Position numbers and translations under genes: made by a program. Of a DNA stretch of 64,000 nt, positions 8,550 to 18,013 are shown piece after piece (position 1 is the first letter of the stretch; each line of letters opens with the position of its first letter). The notes under the pieces were generated by a model. That model searched no databases and was not told the DNA's origin. It was given only the letters and a program-made list of their open reading frames with translations. The DNA is from Agaribacillus aureus (lineage in GTDB: Bacteria > Bacteroidota > Bacteroidia > Cytophagales > Cyclobacteriaceae): positions 124,001-188,000 of the forward strand of contig JAUJEB010000004.1 of assembly GCA_030442055.1 (NCBI GenBank), given 5' to 3'.

Positions 8550-9836
8550 ATGCCTAATTCAGCTGAAATAAAGATTGATGATAAGTCTTATACACTCCCG
8601 GTCGTTAAAGGATCTGAACAAGAAGTCGCCGTAGATATTAGTAAATTAAGAGGGCAAAGTGGTGTAATTACCCTCGATCCCGGTTACAAAAATACAGGTT
8701 CTACGACCAGCGCGATTACTTTTTTGGATGGGGAAAAGGGAATATTAAGATACAGAGGGTATACTATTGAAGCATTAGCGGAAAAATCTGATTTTTTAGA
8801 GGTTTCCTACCTGTTAATTTATGGTGAACTGCCCACAAAGGAAGCTTATGACAAATTTGTAAATGATATCAAGGTGCATACCATGTTGCATGAGGACATT
8901 AAAGCCATCCTGGAAGGATTTCCGTCCAACGCACATCCCATGGGAGTTTTGTCATCTTTGGTATGTTCTCTCACCGCATTTTACCCAGAATCATTGGATC
9001 CAAACCGGTCAAGCGACGGCGTTTATCTCAGCATCATCAGAATTTTGGCAAAATTGCCAACCATGGCAGCATGGGCTCATAAAAACGAGCTGGGCCACCC
9101 TTTCATTTATCCGAATAATTATCTGGACTATTGTTCTAACTTTACCAGAATGATGTTTGCCGTTCCCGCCGAGGATTATGAAGTTGACCCGGTGGTGAAT
9201 GACGCACTGAACAAACTATTGATATTACATGCGGATCACGAGCAAAATTGTTCCACATCTACCGTTAGAATAGTAGGATCGGCACAGGCCAGCTTATACG
9301 CTTCCATATCCGCAGGCATCAACGCCCTGTGGGGGCCTTTACACGGCGGTGCCAACCAGGCAGTGATCGAGATGTTGGAAAATATAAAAGCCGATGGCGG
9401 CGATACCAAAAAGTACCTGGACAAGGCCAAAGACAAAAATGATCCTTTCAGATTGATGGGATTCGGCCACAGGGTATACAAAAACTTTGACCCCAGGGCG
9501 CGAATCATTAAAAAAGCTGCCGACCAGGTTTTGGAAAAGTTGGGAGTGAATGATCCTGTGCTGGAAATAGCCAAAGGTCTGGAGGAAGCAGCCCTGGTGG
9601 ATGAATATTTTGTTGAGCGTAAGCTTTATCCGAATGTCGATTTTTATTCCGGCATCATCTACAGAGCCATGGGCATACCCACAGATATGTTTACCGTTAT
9701 GTTTGCCCTGGGTAGATTACCGGGCTGGATCGCTCAGTGGAAAGAAATGAGAGAAAACCAGGAACCCATTGGTCGCCCCAGGCAGATCTACACCGGGAAC
9801 AACGAGCGGGCATATATCCCACTCGATCAGCGATAA
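8550..9836 (+). CDS. gltA: Citrate synthase (type II)
   Basis: The 428-residue protein condenses oxaloacetate and acetyl-CoA, the first step of the TCA cycle. Family motifs are all present: GILRYRGYTIEALAE, the histidine in GPLHGGANQAV, the second histidine in MGFGHRVYKNFDPRA, and the aspartate in NVDFYSG. The N-terminal beta domain (first ~55 residues) is that of the hexameric, NADH-sensitive type II enzymes. It is followed after 71 bp by an acyl-CoA-binding protein gene, and a strong terminator follows both, so they may be co-transcribed. Confidence 0.97.
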   Translation: MPNSAEIKIDDKSYTLPVVKGSEQEVAVDISKLRGQSGVITLDPGYKNTGSTTSAITFLDGEKGILRYRGYTIEALAEKSDFLEVSYLLIYGELPTKEAYDKFVNDIKVHTMLHEDIKAILEGFPSNAHPMGVLSSLVCSLTAFYPESLDPNRSSDGVYLSIIRILAKLPTMAAWAHKNELGHPFIYPNNYLDYCSNFTRMMFAVPAEDYEVDPVVNDALNKLLILHADHEQNCSTSTVRIVGSAQASLYASISAGINALWGPLHGGANQAVIEMLENIKADGGDTKKYLDKAKDKNDPFRLMGFGHRVYKNFDPRARIIKKAADQVLEKLGVNDPVLEIAKGLEEAALVDEYFVERKLYPNVDFYSGIIYRAMGIPTDMFTVMFALGRLPGWIAQWKEMRENQEPIGRPRQIYTGNNERAYIPLDQR

Positions 9837-9907
9837 GCAGGTAATTCAGGCTTTTAGCCACTAAATCATTTTTTAAGAAACATATTATTTAAAGGTCATT
9901 TAGTTAA

Positions 9908-10162
9908 ATGAGCGTAGAAGAAAGCTTTAAGGAAGCCGTAGATCAGTCAAAAAGGTTAACAGAGAGACCATCAAATGATATATTGTTAAAAATTTATGCG
10001 CTTTATAAACAGGCCACCGTGGGTGATGTAAACGAGGAAAGACCGGGTGGCTTTGATTTCAAAGCCATCGCTAAATTTAATGCCTGGGAATCGATGAAAG
10101 GAAAATCCGCGGAGCAGGCGATGCTTGAATACATCGCGTTGATTAATGAGCTGTCCAACTAA
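9908..10162 (+). CDS. Acyl-CoA-binding protein (ACBP)
   Basis: An 84-residue protein covering exactly one ACBP four-helix domain. It shows FKEAVDQSKRL at the start, LLKIYALYKQATVGDV, then the FKAIAKFNAWESMKGKSAEQAM core whose lysine and aromatic residues contact the CoA. ACBPs bind medium- and long-chain acyl-CoA in the cytosol and buffer the pool. Placement directly after citrate synthase suggests a shared acetyl/acyl-CoA context. The terminator at 10222-10254 follows 60 bp downstream. Confidence 0.93.
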   Translation: MSVEESFKEAVDQSKRLTERPSNDILLKIYALYKQATVGDVNEERPGGFDFKAIAKFNAWESMKGKSAEQAMLEYIALINELSN

Positions 10163-10203
10163 AAGTCTGAAGGTTATTTTTGCCCCACCGGGCGATAATG
10201 TTC

Positions 10204-10320
10204 GATAAAAACAAAAAAACTGGGTGTCAGTCTGCGACTACACCCTTTTATTTTGTAAGGTGGATATGCAGGATCTGTGATCCGGGTTATTTAAATGAAC
10301 ATCAAGTAGAAAATGAAAAC
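10204..10320 (+). repeat. ~117-bp direct repeat, left copy
   Basis: This segment runs from a short A-rich tract through a terminator hairpin and a second small hairpin (GGATC-tgt-GATCC) to an A-rich end. It recurs at 11841-11957 with roughly a dozen differences. The two copies bracket the AT-rich gene at 10644-11723. Confidence 0.8.
10222..10254 (+). terminator. Intrinsic terminator after citrate synthase/ACBP
   Basis: GGGTGT (10222-10227) pairs with ACACCC (10240-10245), and the inner AGTC pairs with GACT around a TGC loop, with one bulged base. The hairpin is followed by TTTTATTTT and preceded by an A-tract, so it could work in both directions. Confidence 0.8.
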
Positions 10321-10643
10321 ATCACTGGCGCCGATCCTTCGCTGATCTGACACCAATGAAAACCATAAATGCCTGATCAATCCACAAAAATTATTTTCTT
10401 CGGTCCAATCTATCCACTGATATCCACAATCCACAGGCTGTTGAATATTTATAATCCTGTGTCCCAAAATACTTTTACCAAATTAATACTACCTTAAATG
10501 GCACAGGACCGGAGAACCTGCCTCAGGAGGTTTGTTCCGCACGAACATATCCAGCAAGCATTTAGTTTCAAGTATTTCACTAATTTCATGACCAAAACAC
10601 ACGACCAATCATGCATAAAACGTTAGTAACAATAAAATCTAAA

Positions 10644-11723
10644 ATGAAAAAAAATTTTTATATACTAATGATTTTTGTTCCCACATTAGTTAGTGCCCAA
10701 CCTGTAAGATCCACTTTTTCGGGACAAGTTACCGAGCTAGATAATTCAATATTCAAAAAGGATAAATACTGGAGAGGAGCAGATGGTGCAGCCTCCATTA
10801 ATTTAGGAAAAGGCAGAATACTATGGTTATTTAGCGACTCTATAATAGATGAGAAAGGAACCGGAAAACGCGCTAATGCCAATACTATGATCAGAAATAG
10901 TGTTGCAATACAACGTGGTCATAATCTTGAAACTGCCGATTTAACTTTTTTCTACAAAGGAACAAACAAAGAACCTAAAGACTTTTTTAACCTTCCAGGA
11001 GACAATTGGTTCTGGACGGGACACGGAACAATGGTTAATAATAAACTGATCATATTCTTATTCGAAGAACGTTCCACGAAGACAGGTATAGGATTTGAAG
11101 CAGTAGGATGGCACGTAGCAATTGTAGACAATCCCAAAGATGCTCCAAATGACTGGAACATTAATTATTTTAAAGGGACAGATACTTTTGGGGTTATTGT
11201 AGGATCTTCAGCTGTATTAAAAAGTGATCAATACATCTACGCATATGGTGTAAAAGAACCGTCAAAACATCGCGTATATTTATTAAGATTTGATAGTAAC
11301 AAGTTCATGCAAGGTGACTTTTCTAATGCTCATTGGTGGGTAGATGGTTCCTGGAAAAACAAAATAAATAAGGAACCTATCGAGTCCTCTCTTTTTTGGG
11401 GACAGACAGAGTTCTCTGTTCACTACGATAAAAAATTTGACAGATATGTTCAAATACAAACATTTGGCCATGGAAAAGCCAGTATTGGATATAGACTATC
11501 AAAAAATCCCGAAGGACCGTGGTCCGACCCTGTTACTCTTTATACTCCTGCTTTAGGCCATCCCAAAGAATTTGTCTATACAGCTAATGCACATCCTGAA
11601 TTAGGTTCAGATAGTGGGTTGATAGTAACATATAATGTTAATAACGGGATCTTAAATGAACTAATTACTAATGAAAATATTTATTTCCCCAGAATAGTGA
11701 ATTTAGCAGTCATCGATAAATAG
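10644..11723 (+). CDS. Secreted beta-propeller-like protein (DUF5005/DUF4185-like), possible acquired cassette
   Basis: The protein has about 359 residues when started at the ATG at 10644, which gives a signal peptide (MKKNFYILMIFVPTLVSAQ) ending at SAQ; an ATG 11 codons upstream is less likely. Motifs such as WRGADGAASINL, GRILWLFSDSII and GDNWFWTGHGTMV resemble DUF5005/DUF4185 proteins, which are related to five-bladed propeller glycosidases. That assignment is tentative. The later GYRLSKNPEGPWS pattern is also common in such propellers. The gene is visibly more AT-rich than its neighbours and is bracketed by ~117-bp direct repeats, which suggests transfer or local duplication. Activity is unknown. 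Confidence 0.75.
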   Translation: MKKNFYILMIFVPTLVSAQPVRSTFSGQVTELDNSIFKKDKYWRGADGAASINLGKGRILWLFSDSIIDEKGTGKRANANTMIRNSVAIQRGHNLETADLTFFYKGTNKEPKDFFNLPGDNWFWTGHGTMVNNKLIIFLFEERSTKTGIGFEAVGWHVAIVDNPKDAPNDWNINYFKGTDTFGVIVGSSAVLKSDQYIYAYGVKEPSKHRVYLLRFDSNKFMQGDFSNAHWWVDGSWKNKINKEPIESSLFWGQTEFSVHYDKKFDRYVQIQTFGHGKASIGYRLSKNPEGPWSDPVTLYTPALGHPKEFVYTANAHPELGSDSGLIVTYNVNNGILNELITNENIYFPRIVNLAVIDK

Positions 11724-11840
11724 AACGGTTGTTAACAGGAGCTATATTTAATTTGAGCCGATTACGGACATTCACATAAATATGTTCTCTTTACAAGACA
11801 AGAATGAAGATATCTGATCCCCCACTGAACTGCAATGATT

Positions 11841-11957
11841 TATAAAAAACAAAAAAACTGGGTGTCAGTCTGCGACTACACCCTTTTATTTTATTAGGCG
11901 GATACGCAGGATCTGCGATCCGGGTTATTTAAATATACACCAAATAGAAAATAAAAA
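11841..11957 (+). repeat. ~117-bp direct repeat, right copy
   Basis: Same orientation and extent as 10204-10320, including the terminator hairpin and the GGATC-tgc-GATCC hairpin. Substitutions are scattered rather than clustered. The gap 11724-12039 holds this repeat and no gene. Confidence 0.8.
11860..11893 (+). terminator. Intrinsic terminator after the propeller-like gene
   Basis: Identical stem-loop to that at 10222-10245: GGGTGT (11860-11865) with ACACCC (11878-11883) and inner AGTC/GACT, followed by a T-rich tail. It lies about 140 bp after the stop of the gene at 11723. Confidence 0.75.
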
Positions 11958-12039
11958 CCTAGCTAAATACCTCTTCAAATCCTCTATCAAAAAGCTCGAT
12001 CGAGATCCAGGCATCCTGGTATTTGCTTATCTTTAAGGC

Positions 12040-14430
12040 GTGAAACGCTTTGGAAAAATGCTTACCGGTCAAAAGAAAAAAAGGATTGTCTTTCTGGTCG
12101 CCTTACTTTTATTGGCTGGCATTTATTATTTTTCCCTGCCTCAAAACCTTTTCAAAGCCCCTACCTGCACCATCGTTGAAGATCGCAACGGCCAGCTGTT
12201 GGGCGCTCGAATCGCGGATGATGGCCAGTGGCGATTTCCTCCCTCCGACATTATACCCGAAAATTTCAAGCAATGCCTGCTGCACTTTGAAGATGAATAT
12301 TTCTATCAACACATTGGTTTCAATCCGGTTTCACTACTTCGCGCGTTACGGCAAAACCTCAGCGCCGGCAAAATTGTAAGCGGTGGCAGCACGCTTTCGA
12401 TGCAGGTAATCAGGTTAAGTCGTAAAAATAAACCCAGGACAGTTTTTGAAAAGTTGCTGGAAATTATCCTGGCAACGAGATTGGAGCTCACCTATTCAAA
12501 AGATGAGATTTTACAACTGTACGCAACGCATGCACCTTTTGGTGGTAATACCGTCGGCTTGGAAACAGCTGCCTGGCGTTATTATGAGAGGAAACCCGAT
12601 GAATTGTCATGGGCAGAAAGCGCTACACTGGCTGTTTTACCCAATCAGCCCGGGTTAATATTTCCCGGCAAAAACCATCAACAGCTCCGAAAAAAACGCA
12701 ACTTTTTGCTGACCAAGCTTTATCGCAAGCAGATCATTGATTCGCTGACCATGGCATTGGCCTTTGATGAACCGTTGCCGGGCAAGCCTTTTCCGCTGCC
12801 GGCATTAAGCAACCATCTGATTGATAAAATCATAATAGATGGTAAGAAGGGGCAAAAAATCAATACCACCATCAATAATAACTGGCAACAAAAATTCAGC
12901 GAAATCTTAAATTCCCATCATCAAAGCCTGAAAGGCAACGAAATACACAATGCCGCGCTGCTGGTGCTCTCGGTAGATACCGGAGAAACCCTGGCATACA
13001 TTGGAAATATCGGGGATGGCGCACGGGGTGAACATGGACAACATGTCGATATCATCAGCGCTCCAAGAAGTACCGGAAGCATTTTAAAGCCCTTCCTCTT
13101 TGCCGCCATGTTAGAGGAAGGCCAGATACTTCCCGGGACTTTGCTGCCGGATATTCCAACCTTTATCCAGGGCTTCGCTCCAAAAAACTTTTCCAAAACC
13201 TATGACGGTGCGGTACCTGCCGACAGAGCACTGTCAAGGTCGCTGAATATTCCTGCCGTGAATATGTTGAAAACGTATGGTGTAGAAAAATTTCATTATT
13301 TATTAAAGGCTTACGGCCTAAACAGCCTCACCTTTCCGGCTAGTCATTACGGCTTATCACTTATATTAGGTGGCGCTGAGGGGAGTTTGTGGGAAATTTG
13401 CGGTATGTACGCCAATATGGCCCGTACTTTAAACAATTATTTTAAGTATCCCGAACCTTTGCGCTACCACGATGGGGATCTTCATCCGCCATTTTACGAA
13501 CGACAAGATCTACCAAATGAGGTTAAAAAAAACTATCAATCCAGCAGTGATTTCAGCGCGGCGGCCATATGGCAAACCTTCCAAACCATGTTGGAGGTAT
13601 ACCGCCCAGGGGAGGATGCTTCATGGCAATATTACGATTCATCACAAAAAATAGCCTGGAAGACCGGCACCAGCTTTGGGCTCCGGGATGGATGGGCAGT
13701 GGGTATTACGCCGGCCTATGTCGTAGGTGTCTGGGTTGGAAATGCCGATGGCGAGGGCCGGCCTGGCCTAACCGGAATCAATACCGCCGGGCCTATTTTA
13801 TTTGATGTCTTTGATCAACTGCCGGCTTCCCAATGGTTTTCGACGCCTACTAGCGATTTGGGAAAAATAGCCATTTGCCGTGAGTCTGGGCACAGAAACA
13901 ACAAATTTTGCCCCACCATAGACACGATTTACAGTCATAAAAAAGGCTTGCTTACGGATGTGTGCCCCTATCACCGGCTCATCCATCTGGATGTTTCTAA
14001 AAAATACAGGGTCAACGCGCAGTGTGAGGATATCCAAAACATAATTCATGAACCCTGGCTGGTACTTCCACCTGTACAGGCTTATTATTACCGATCCAAA
14101 ACCGCTCATTACAGGAGCCTGCCACCTTATCGTCATGACTGTAGAAATCTGGCCAGCGATCAAGGGTCAATGCAGGTCATCTACCCTAAAAACAGGGCAC
14201 AACTTTTAATTCCCACAGAATTGGACGGAAAGCCCGGCGCAGTGGTATTTGATGTAGCCCACACGCGATCGAACACGGAAATATTCTGGCATCTTGATGA
14301 AAAGTTTATGGCCAGCACTCATAGCATTCATCAAATGGCACTGCATCCAAAAGCTGGTCCTCACAAGCTCACCCTGGTGGATCAATATGGGGAGGTCCTG
14401 GAGCATGAGTTTGAGATTATTGACCATTGA
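12040..14430 (+). CDS. pbpC: Penicillin-binding protein 1C (bifunctional glycosyltransferase/transpeptidase)
   Basis: The 796-residue protein has a single N-terminal membrane segment (about 15-32). A GT51 glycosyltransferase follows, with EDEYFYQHIGFNP and GGSTLSMQVIRLS. The transpeptidase has the active-site SxxK within STGSILKPF, SxN in SRSLN and KTGTSFGLRDGW. A C-terminal ~100-residue beta-rich region matches the PBP1C-specific domain. It would polymerise and cross-link peptidoglycan at the inner membrane. The start is GTG at 12040; an ATG at 12058 also works. PBP1C genes are often next to an alpha-2-macroglobulin gene, but none is visible here. Confidence 0.93.
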   Translation: MKRFGKMLTGQKKKRIVFLVALLLLAGIYYFSLPQNLFKAPTCTIVEDRNGQLLGARIADDGQWRFPPSDIIPENFKQCLLHFEDEYFYQHIGFNPVSLLRALRQNLSAGKIVSGGSTLSMQVIRLSRKNKPRTVFEKLLEIILATRLELTYSKDEILQLYATHAPFGGNTVGLETAAWRYYERKPDELSWAESATLAVLPNQPGLIFPGKNHQQLRKKRNFLLTKLYRKQIIDSLTMALAFDEPLPGKPFPLPALSNHLIDKIIIDGKKGQKINTTINNNWQQKFSEILNSHHQSLKGNEIHNAALLVLSVDTGETLAYIGNIGDGARGEHGQHVDIISAPRSTGSILKPFLFAAMLEEGQILPGTLLPDIPTFIQGFAPKNFSKTYDGAVPADRALSRSLNIPAVNMLKTYGVEKFHYLLKAYGLNSLTFPASHYGLSLILGGAEGSLWEICGMYANMARTLNNYFKYPEPLRYHDGDLHPPFYERQDLPNEVKKNYQSSSDFSAAAIWQTFQTMLEVYRPGEDASWQYYDSSQKIAWKTGTSFGLRDGWAVGITPAYVVGVWVGNADGEGRPGLTGINTAGPILFDVFDQLPASQWFSTPTSDLGKIAICRESGHRNNKFCPTIDTIYSHKKGLLTDVCPYHRLIHLDVSKKYRVNAQCEDIQNIIHEPWLVLPPVQAYYYRSKTAHYRSLPPYRHDCRNLASDQGSMQVIYPKNRAQLLIPTELDGKPGAVVFDVAHTRSNTEIFWHLDEKFMASTHSIHQMALHPKAGPHKLTLVDQYGEVLEHEFEIIDH

Positions 14431-14521
14431 CGGGATTTATAGTGAAACCCCAGCCAAGGTTTTCCACTCTTCAACTCAAGCAGCCCACTAAAATGATCGT
14501 CAGGTGTTGAAGGGTACAAGC

Positions 14522-14950
14522 TCAGTTACTATTACTAGTGTTGATAAAAGCATGTACTCTCAGAATTTCATCAACGGCTTCAACGGTCAATGGTTTTTCA
14601 ATAAAATCAACGGCACCAAGTTTTAAACATTCTTCCTTTTCAACTGACAAGGTCGAAGAGCTTAATATAATGACGGGAATATCCCGAAAGGCCTCATTTT
14701 TCGCTTTCAGTTTTAAAAATTCCTTGCCATTCATGATGGGCATATCAATATCCAACAAAATAAAATCCGGGATGCTGGTCTTTAAATCATATAGATAGGA
14801 AACGGCTTCTTCACCATTCCTACATCGATTCACAAAGATTCTGTTGCTTATCTTTCTGAATATAAAATCGGCTATCTGAAAATCTACATCGTTATCTTCA
14901 ACAATCAAAGCTAAAATACTTCTATCCATGGCGCTACACTTAAGGTTCAA
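14522..14950 (-). CDS. Single-domain response regulator (REC)
   Basis: The 142 residues cover one receiver domain and no output domain. Acidic residues are in IVEDNDVDFQ, the phospho-acceptor aspartate is in FILLDIDMPIMNG, the switch serine in VIILSSS and the lysine in IEKP. The VED-D.DF.IA start is typical of the CheY/Rcp1-like stand-alone regulators common in Bacteroidota, which accept phosphate from hybrid kinases or Hpt domains. ATG at 14929 (MDRSIL) is an equally good start. It is the last minus-strand gene of the signalling region that includes a hybrid kinase with an Hpt domain. Confidence 0.9.
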   Translation of the reverse strand: MNLKCSAMDRSILALIVEDNDVDFQIADFIFRKISNRIFVNRCRNGEEAVSYLYDLKTSIPDFILLDIDMPIMNGKEFLKLKAKNEAFRDIPVIILSSSTLSVEKEECLKLGAVDFIEKPLTVEAVDEILRVHAFINTSNSN

Positions 14951-15152
14951 TTCTTATCAAAGTTAGGATTAAATAAATAACCATTTTACTATTATAGATG
15001 AGTATAAACACCTGCTCGGTGTTTTACAGTATTTGCCAGATGGGTATATTTTTGTGATATGCGCCGGAACATTGTCCCGCGCTGACCTACGTTATTCAGG
15101 CTTTCGGGAATATCCTTTTAACCGTTTATCAACAACGGCTTCGGTACTAATT

Positions 15153-15851
15153 TTACAGCGTATTTATTCTTTCAAAAAAGGAATGGCGATAAGATTTACT
15201 GATGGGAATAATTTTATTTTCTATTTGCAGATTGGTTTGGTCCACGTTCTTTATCTTATCTACTCTTACAATATAAGAACGGTGTACTCTAAAAAAGTCA
15301 TCCTTCGGGAGTTTCTCTTCGACCATTTTCAGTGTCGAGTAGACGGTATAAACTTTTTGATTGGTGTGAATCTTGACATAATCGCCATAAGCCTCCACCC
15401 AGAATATATCATGGTAGTTAAAATTCAGCAACAGGGAATCCACTTTGATAAAAACATGATCGTCGGCCTCTTTGGCAGCTTCCTTTTCAAAGTTTTTATA
15501 AGCTTTTTTAACGGCCTGTAAAAACCGGGCGTAATTCTTTACGGGTTTAAGCAGGTAATCGGCCACATCGTAGTTATAGGAATCCAGCGCATATTTACTC
15601 TTGCCGCTGACAATAATTATTTGCGGTTTCTTATCCAATACTTCGATCAATTCCAGCCCTGTCATTTCAGGCATTTCTACGTCCAGGAATATCAGGTCAA
15701 TATCTTTGTTTCTCATCGCATTGGCCACATCGGCAGCACTACTAAATGTTTCCAACAGATGCAACATTTCAGTTTTGGCAATTAAACCCTCCAAAACCTT
15801 CAGCGATAGCTGGTCGTCGTCTACCGCAATGCAATTCATTACTTTTTTCAT
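15153..15851 (-). CDS. LytTR-family response regulator
   Basis: The 232-residue protein has a receiver domain (acidic pair in IAVDDDQLSL, acceptor aspartate in LIFLDVEMPEMTG, lysine in LLKPVKNY) followed by a LytTR DNA-binding domain from about residue 130. The latter shows FIKVDSLLLNFNYHDIFWVEAYGDYVKI, FFRVHRSYIVRV and NKIIPISKSYR. Such regulators normally pair with a LytS/YehU-type histidine kinase and bind direct repeats upstream of target promoters. Here the neighbour upstream is a different type of kinase, a hybrid with Hpt, 145 bp away, so the partner is uncertain. Confidence 0.93.
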   Translation of the reverse strand: MKKVMNCIAVDDDQLSLKVLEGLIAKTEMLHLLETFSSAADVANAMRNKDIDLIFLDVEMPEMTGLELIEVLDKKPQIIIVSGKSKYALDSYNYDVADYLLKPVKNYARFLQAVKKAYKNFEKEAAKEADDHVFIKVDSLLLNFNYHDIFWVEAYGDYVKIHTNQKVYTVYSTLKMVEEKLPKDDFFRVHRSYIVRVDKIKNVDQTNLQIENKIIPISKSYRHSFFERINTL

Positions 15852-15996
15852 TATTACAAGATAATCAGCAAATAGACAATGCAGCTGGTTTCTCCGGATT
15901 GACTATTTTGTGTTTATTAGGTATTGTGATATTTTATGATCTTAATTTACTCAGTAAAAGTATATTATCAATTAAAAACCGACCCTTTTTTTGGAA

Positions 15997-17922
15997 TTAA
16001 TTTACCCAGTTCAGTTTCTCTACCTTCAACCGTTCAATCGCAGCTTCTGTAATTTGTTGCAGGGAATTTATTTTGGTTGGTAATTGCGCCTTGTGCTTAC
16101 CGGAGTCCAGGTCTTTCTCCAGCAAATCGAGGATTTTTCTGGCTTTTCGAATTCCCATGTAGTGGAAATTTGGTTTCACCTTGTGAACCGCTTTTCTCAA
16201 GGCAGCCAGGTCACCATGCGCCAGCAGCTCCTTCATTTTTTGAAACTCCTCAGGCATGGTGGTGATAAATATATCAATCATATCGTGGATCAGCATCTTG
16301 TTGCCGTCGGTCATTTCAATGGCATAGTGTAAATCAAAATGGCTAACCCTTGGCTCATTGTAAAAAATTTTGGCAATGGTATCCAATAATAGCTTTGGTT
16401 CAATCGGCTTATTCAATACCGACCTAACGTTCAGCTTATTAAATTTATCCAATATAGCCTGATCAAGCTCTCCTGTAAATAAAATTACCGGAATGGCATT
16501 TATTTCCTCTCCAAAATTAGCCCTCATGAATTGCAACGTTTCAAGGCCGTCCATCTCCGGCATTTTATAATCCAGAATAATCAGGTCGAAGGCAGACTGG
16601 CCCAATTTTGTTATAACCCCGTGGCCGTTGTCAACGGTCTCATGCCGAAAACCCCATTTTTTGATAAATTCGGTTAATATTTTCTGGTTTAACGGATTAT
16701 CTTCACCGACCAATATTTTAAGGTTTCTGTTGATACTGGTATCATCTGTCACCTTGGATGGCTCGGCGGCGGAAATTTCAAAAGGAATTACAAAGGTAAA
16801 AGTCGTTCCCTTATCAGGCTCACTGGCCACATCGATCGATCCGTTTTGGCGTTTGATAAGTTGTTGTACAATATGCAACCCCAGGCCTGTTCCTCCATAA
16901 TTTCTGGTGGTGTCGGCGGTGGCCTGTTCATACGGTTCAAATATCCTGGCAAGATTCTCGGCAGAGATACCTATGCCGGTATCTTTTATTTCAAACCGGA
17001 TCTCAATTTGATCACCCTGAATTGAATGTACCTGCACATCCAGGCTGATTTTACCTTCTTTTGTAAACTTGAGACTGTTGCTCAATAGGTTATACAATAT
17101 CTGAGAGATCCTTACCTGATCTCCTACAATTAGCTTTGGCACATTGTCCCAGACATTAGAGATCACCTGAATTCCTTTTTCTTTACCCAGATATACAAAT
17201 GCTGCCGTCACAGCACTCACAACCGACCTGATATCAAAACTTATCTTTTCAAATGAGATTTTATCAGACTCAATTTTTGACAGATCCAATACGTCATTCA
17301 CAATGGTGGACAAATGTTTTGAGGTTTCAAAAATGATTCCCGCATATTCCTCCACTGTTTCGGGATCTTTATTTTCCCTGAGCAATTGTGCAATACCTAA
17401 TATACCGTTGATGGGCGTTCTTATTTCGTGGCTAACCTTTGAGAAAAAAGCTGTTTTAAGCTTTTGTATTCTTTTTAACTCCTCGTTTTTATACTTAAGC
17501 AACTCCCCTGCCAGTATGGCGTTTTTTTTTTCGATTTCCAGCAGCTCTTTCTGGATGACAGATTCATTCCGCTGTTGCTGCAAATCAATTAAATGTGTAT
17601 AGTGGTCCGAAAAATTCATAAGAATCCACAAAATACGATGCTGGTTATTATAGTCGATTTTGTAAAACACATAGTCGCAGAACCCCTTAAAATCCAACAG
17701 CTCAACATTAATGCAAGGATAAGCTACCTCGGCTCCCAGCTTGAGATCGGCCAGTGTTTGACTGATGCTGTCCAGAAAGGGAATTTCATCAAAAAGGTTT
17801 CCATAATTTTCAGGGAAGCTGAACAAAGTGTTGCAGGTTTCCATCAGGTTACCCTTTTCGTCCATCAGAACAAATTGCACCCAGCTCTGAAGAAATTTAG
17901 ATTTAAAATCCTGCAGTTTCAT
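15997..17922 (-). CDS. Hybrid sensor histidine kinase with receiver and Hpt domains
   Basis: Domains in order of the 641 residues: a PAS-like N-terminal sensor (about 1-115), a coiled coil (115-155), HisKA with the phospho-histidine near residue 165 (FFSKVSHEIRTPINGIL), HATPase with NLLSNSLKF, DTGIGIS and GGTGLGLHIV, a receiver domain with LIILDYKMPEMDG, and a C-terminal Hpt with histidine in AVHKVKPNF. There is no membrane segment, so it senses in the cytosol or through a partner. The Hpt can pass phosphate on, plausibly to the stand-alone regulator at 14522. It lies 91 bp downstream of the small-GTPase gene. Confidence 0.93.
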   Translation of the reverse strand: MKLQDFKSKFLQSWVQFVLMDEKGNLMETCNTLFSFPENYGNLFDEIPFLDSISQTLADLKLGAEVAYPCINVELLDFKGFCDYVFYKIDYNNQHRILWILMNFSDHYTHLIDLQQQRNESVIQKELLEIEKKNAILAGELLKYKNEELKRIQKLKTAFFSKVSHEIRTPINGILGIAQLLRENKDPETVEEYAGIIFETSKHLSTIVNDVLDLSKIESDKISFEKISFDIRSVVSAVTAAFVYLGKEKGIQVISNVWDNVPKLIVGDQVRISQILYNLLSNSLKFTKEGKISLDVQVHSIQGDQIEIRFEIKDTGIGISAENLARIFEPYEQATADTTRNYGGTGLGLHIVQQLIKRQNGSIDVASEPDKGTTFTFVIPFEISAAEPSKVTDDTSINRNLKILVGEDNPLNQKILTEFIKKWGFRHETVDNGHGVITKLGQSAFDLIILDYKMPEMDGLETLQFMRANFGEEINAIPVILFTGELDQAILDKFNKLNVRSVLNKPIEPKLLLDTIAKIFYNEPRVSHFDLHYAIEMTDGNKMLIHDMIDIFITTMPEEFQKMKELLAHGDLAALRKAVHKVKPNFHYMGIRKARKILDLLEKDLDSGKHKAQLPTKINSLQQITEAAIERLKVEKLNWVN

Positions 17923-18013
17923 TCAAATAAAATTTTTTAGAGATCCCATTGAACATATTAAAAATTTACGCTCCTGGTTTCGAAAGCCTTTGAACAAAAT
18001 TACAGCGTACCCA

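Noticed and set aside
15033-15521. 162-codon plus-strand ORF
   Set aside because: It runs antisense to the LytTR regulator, whose domain structure is unambiguous.
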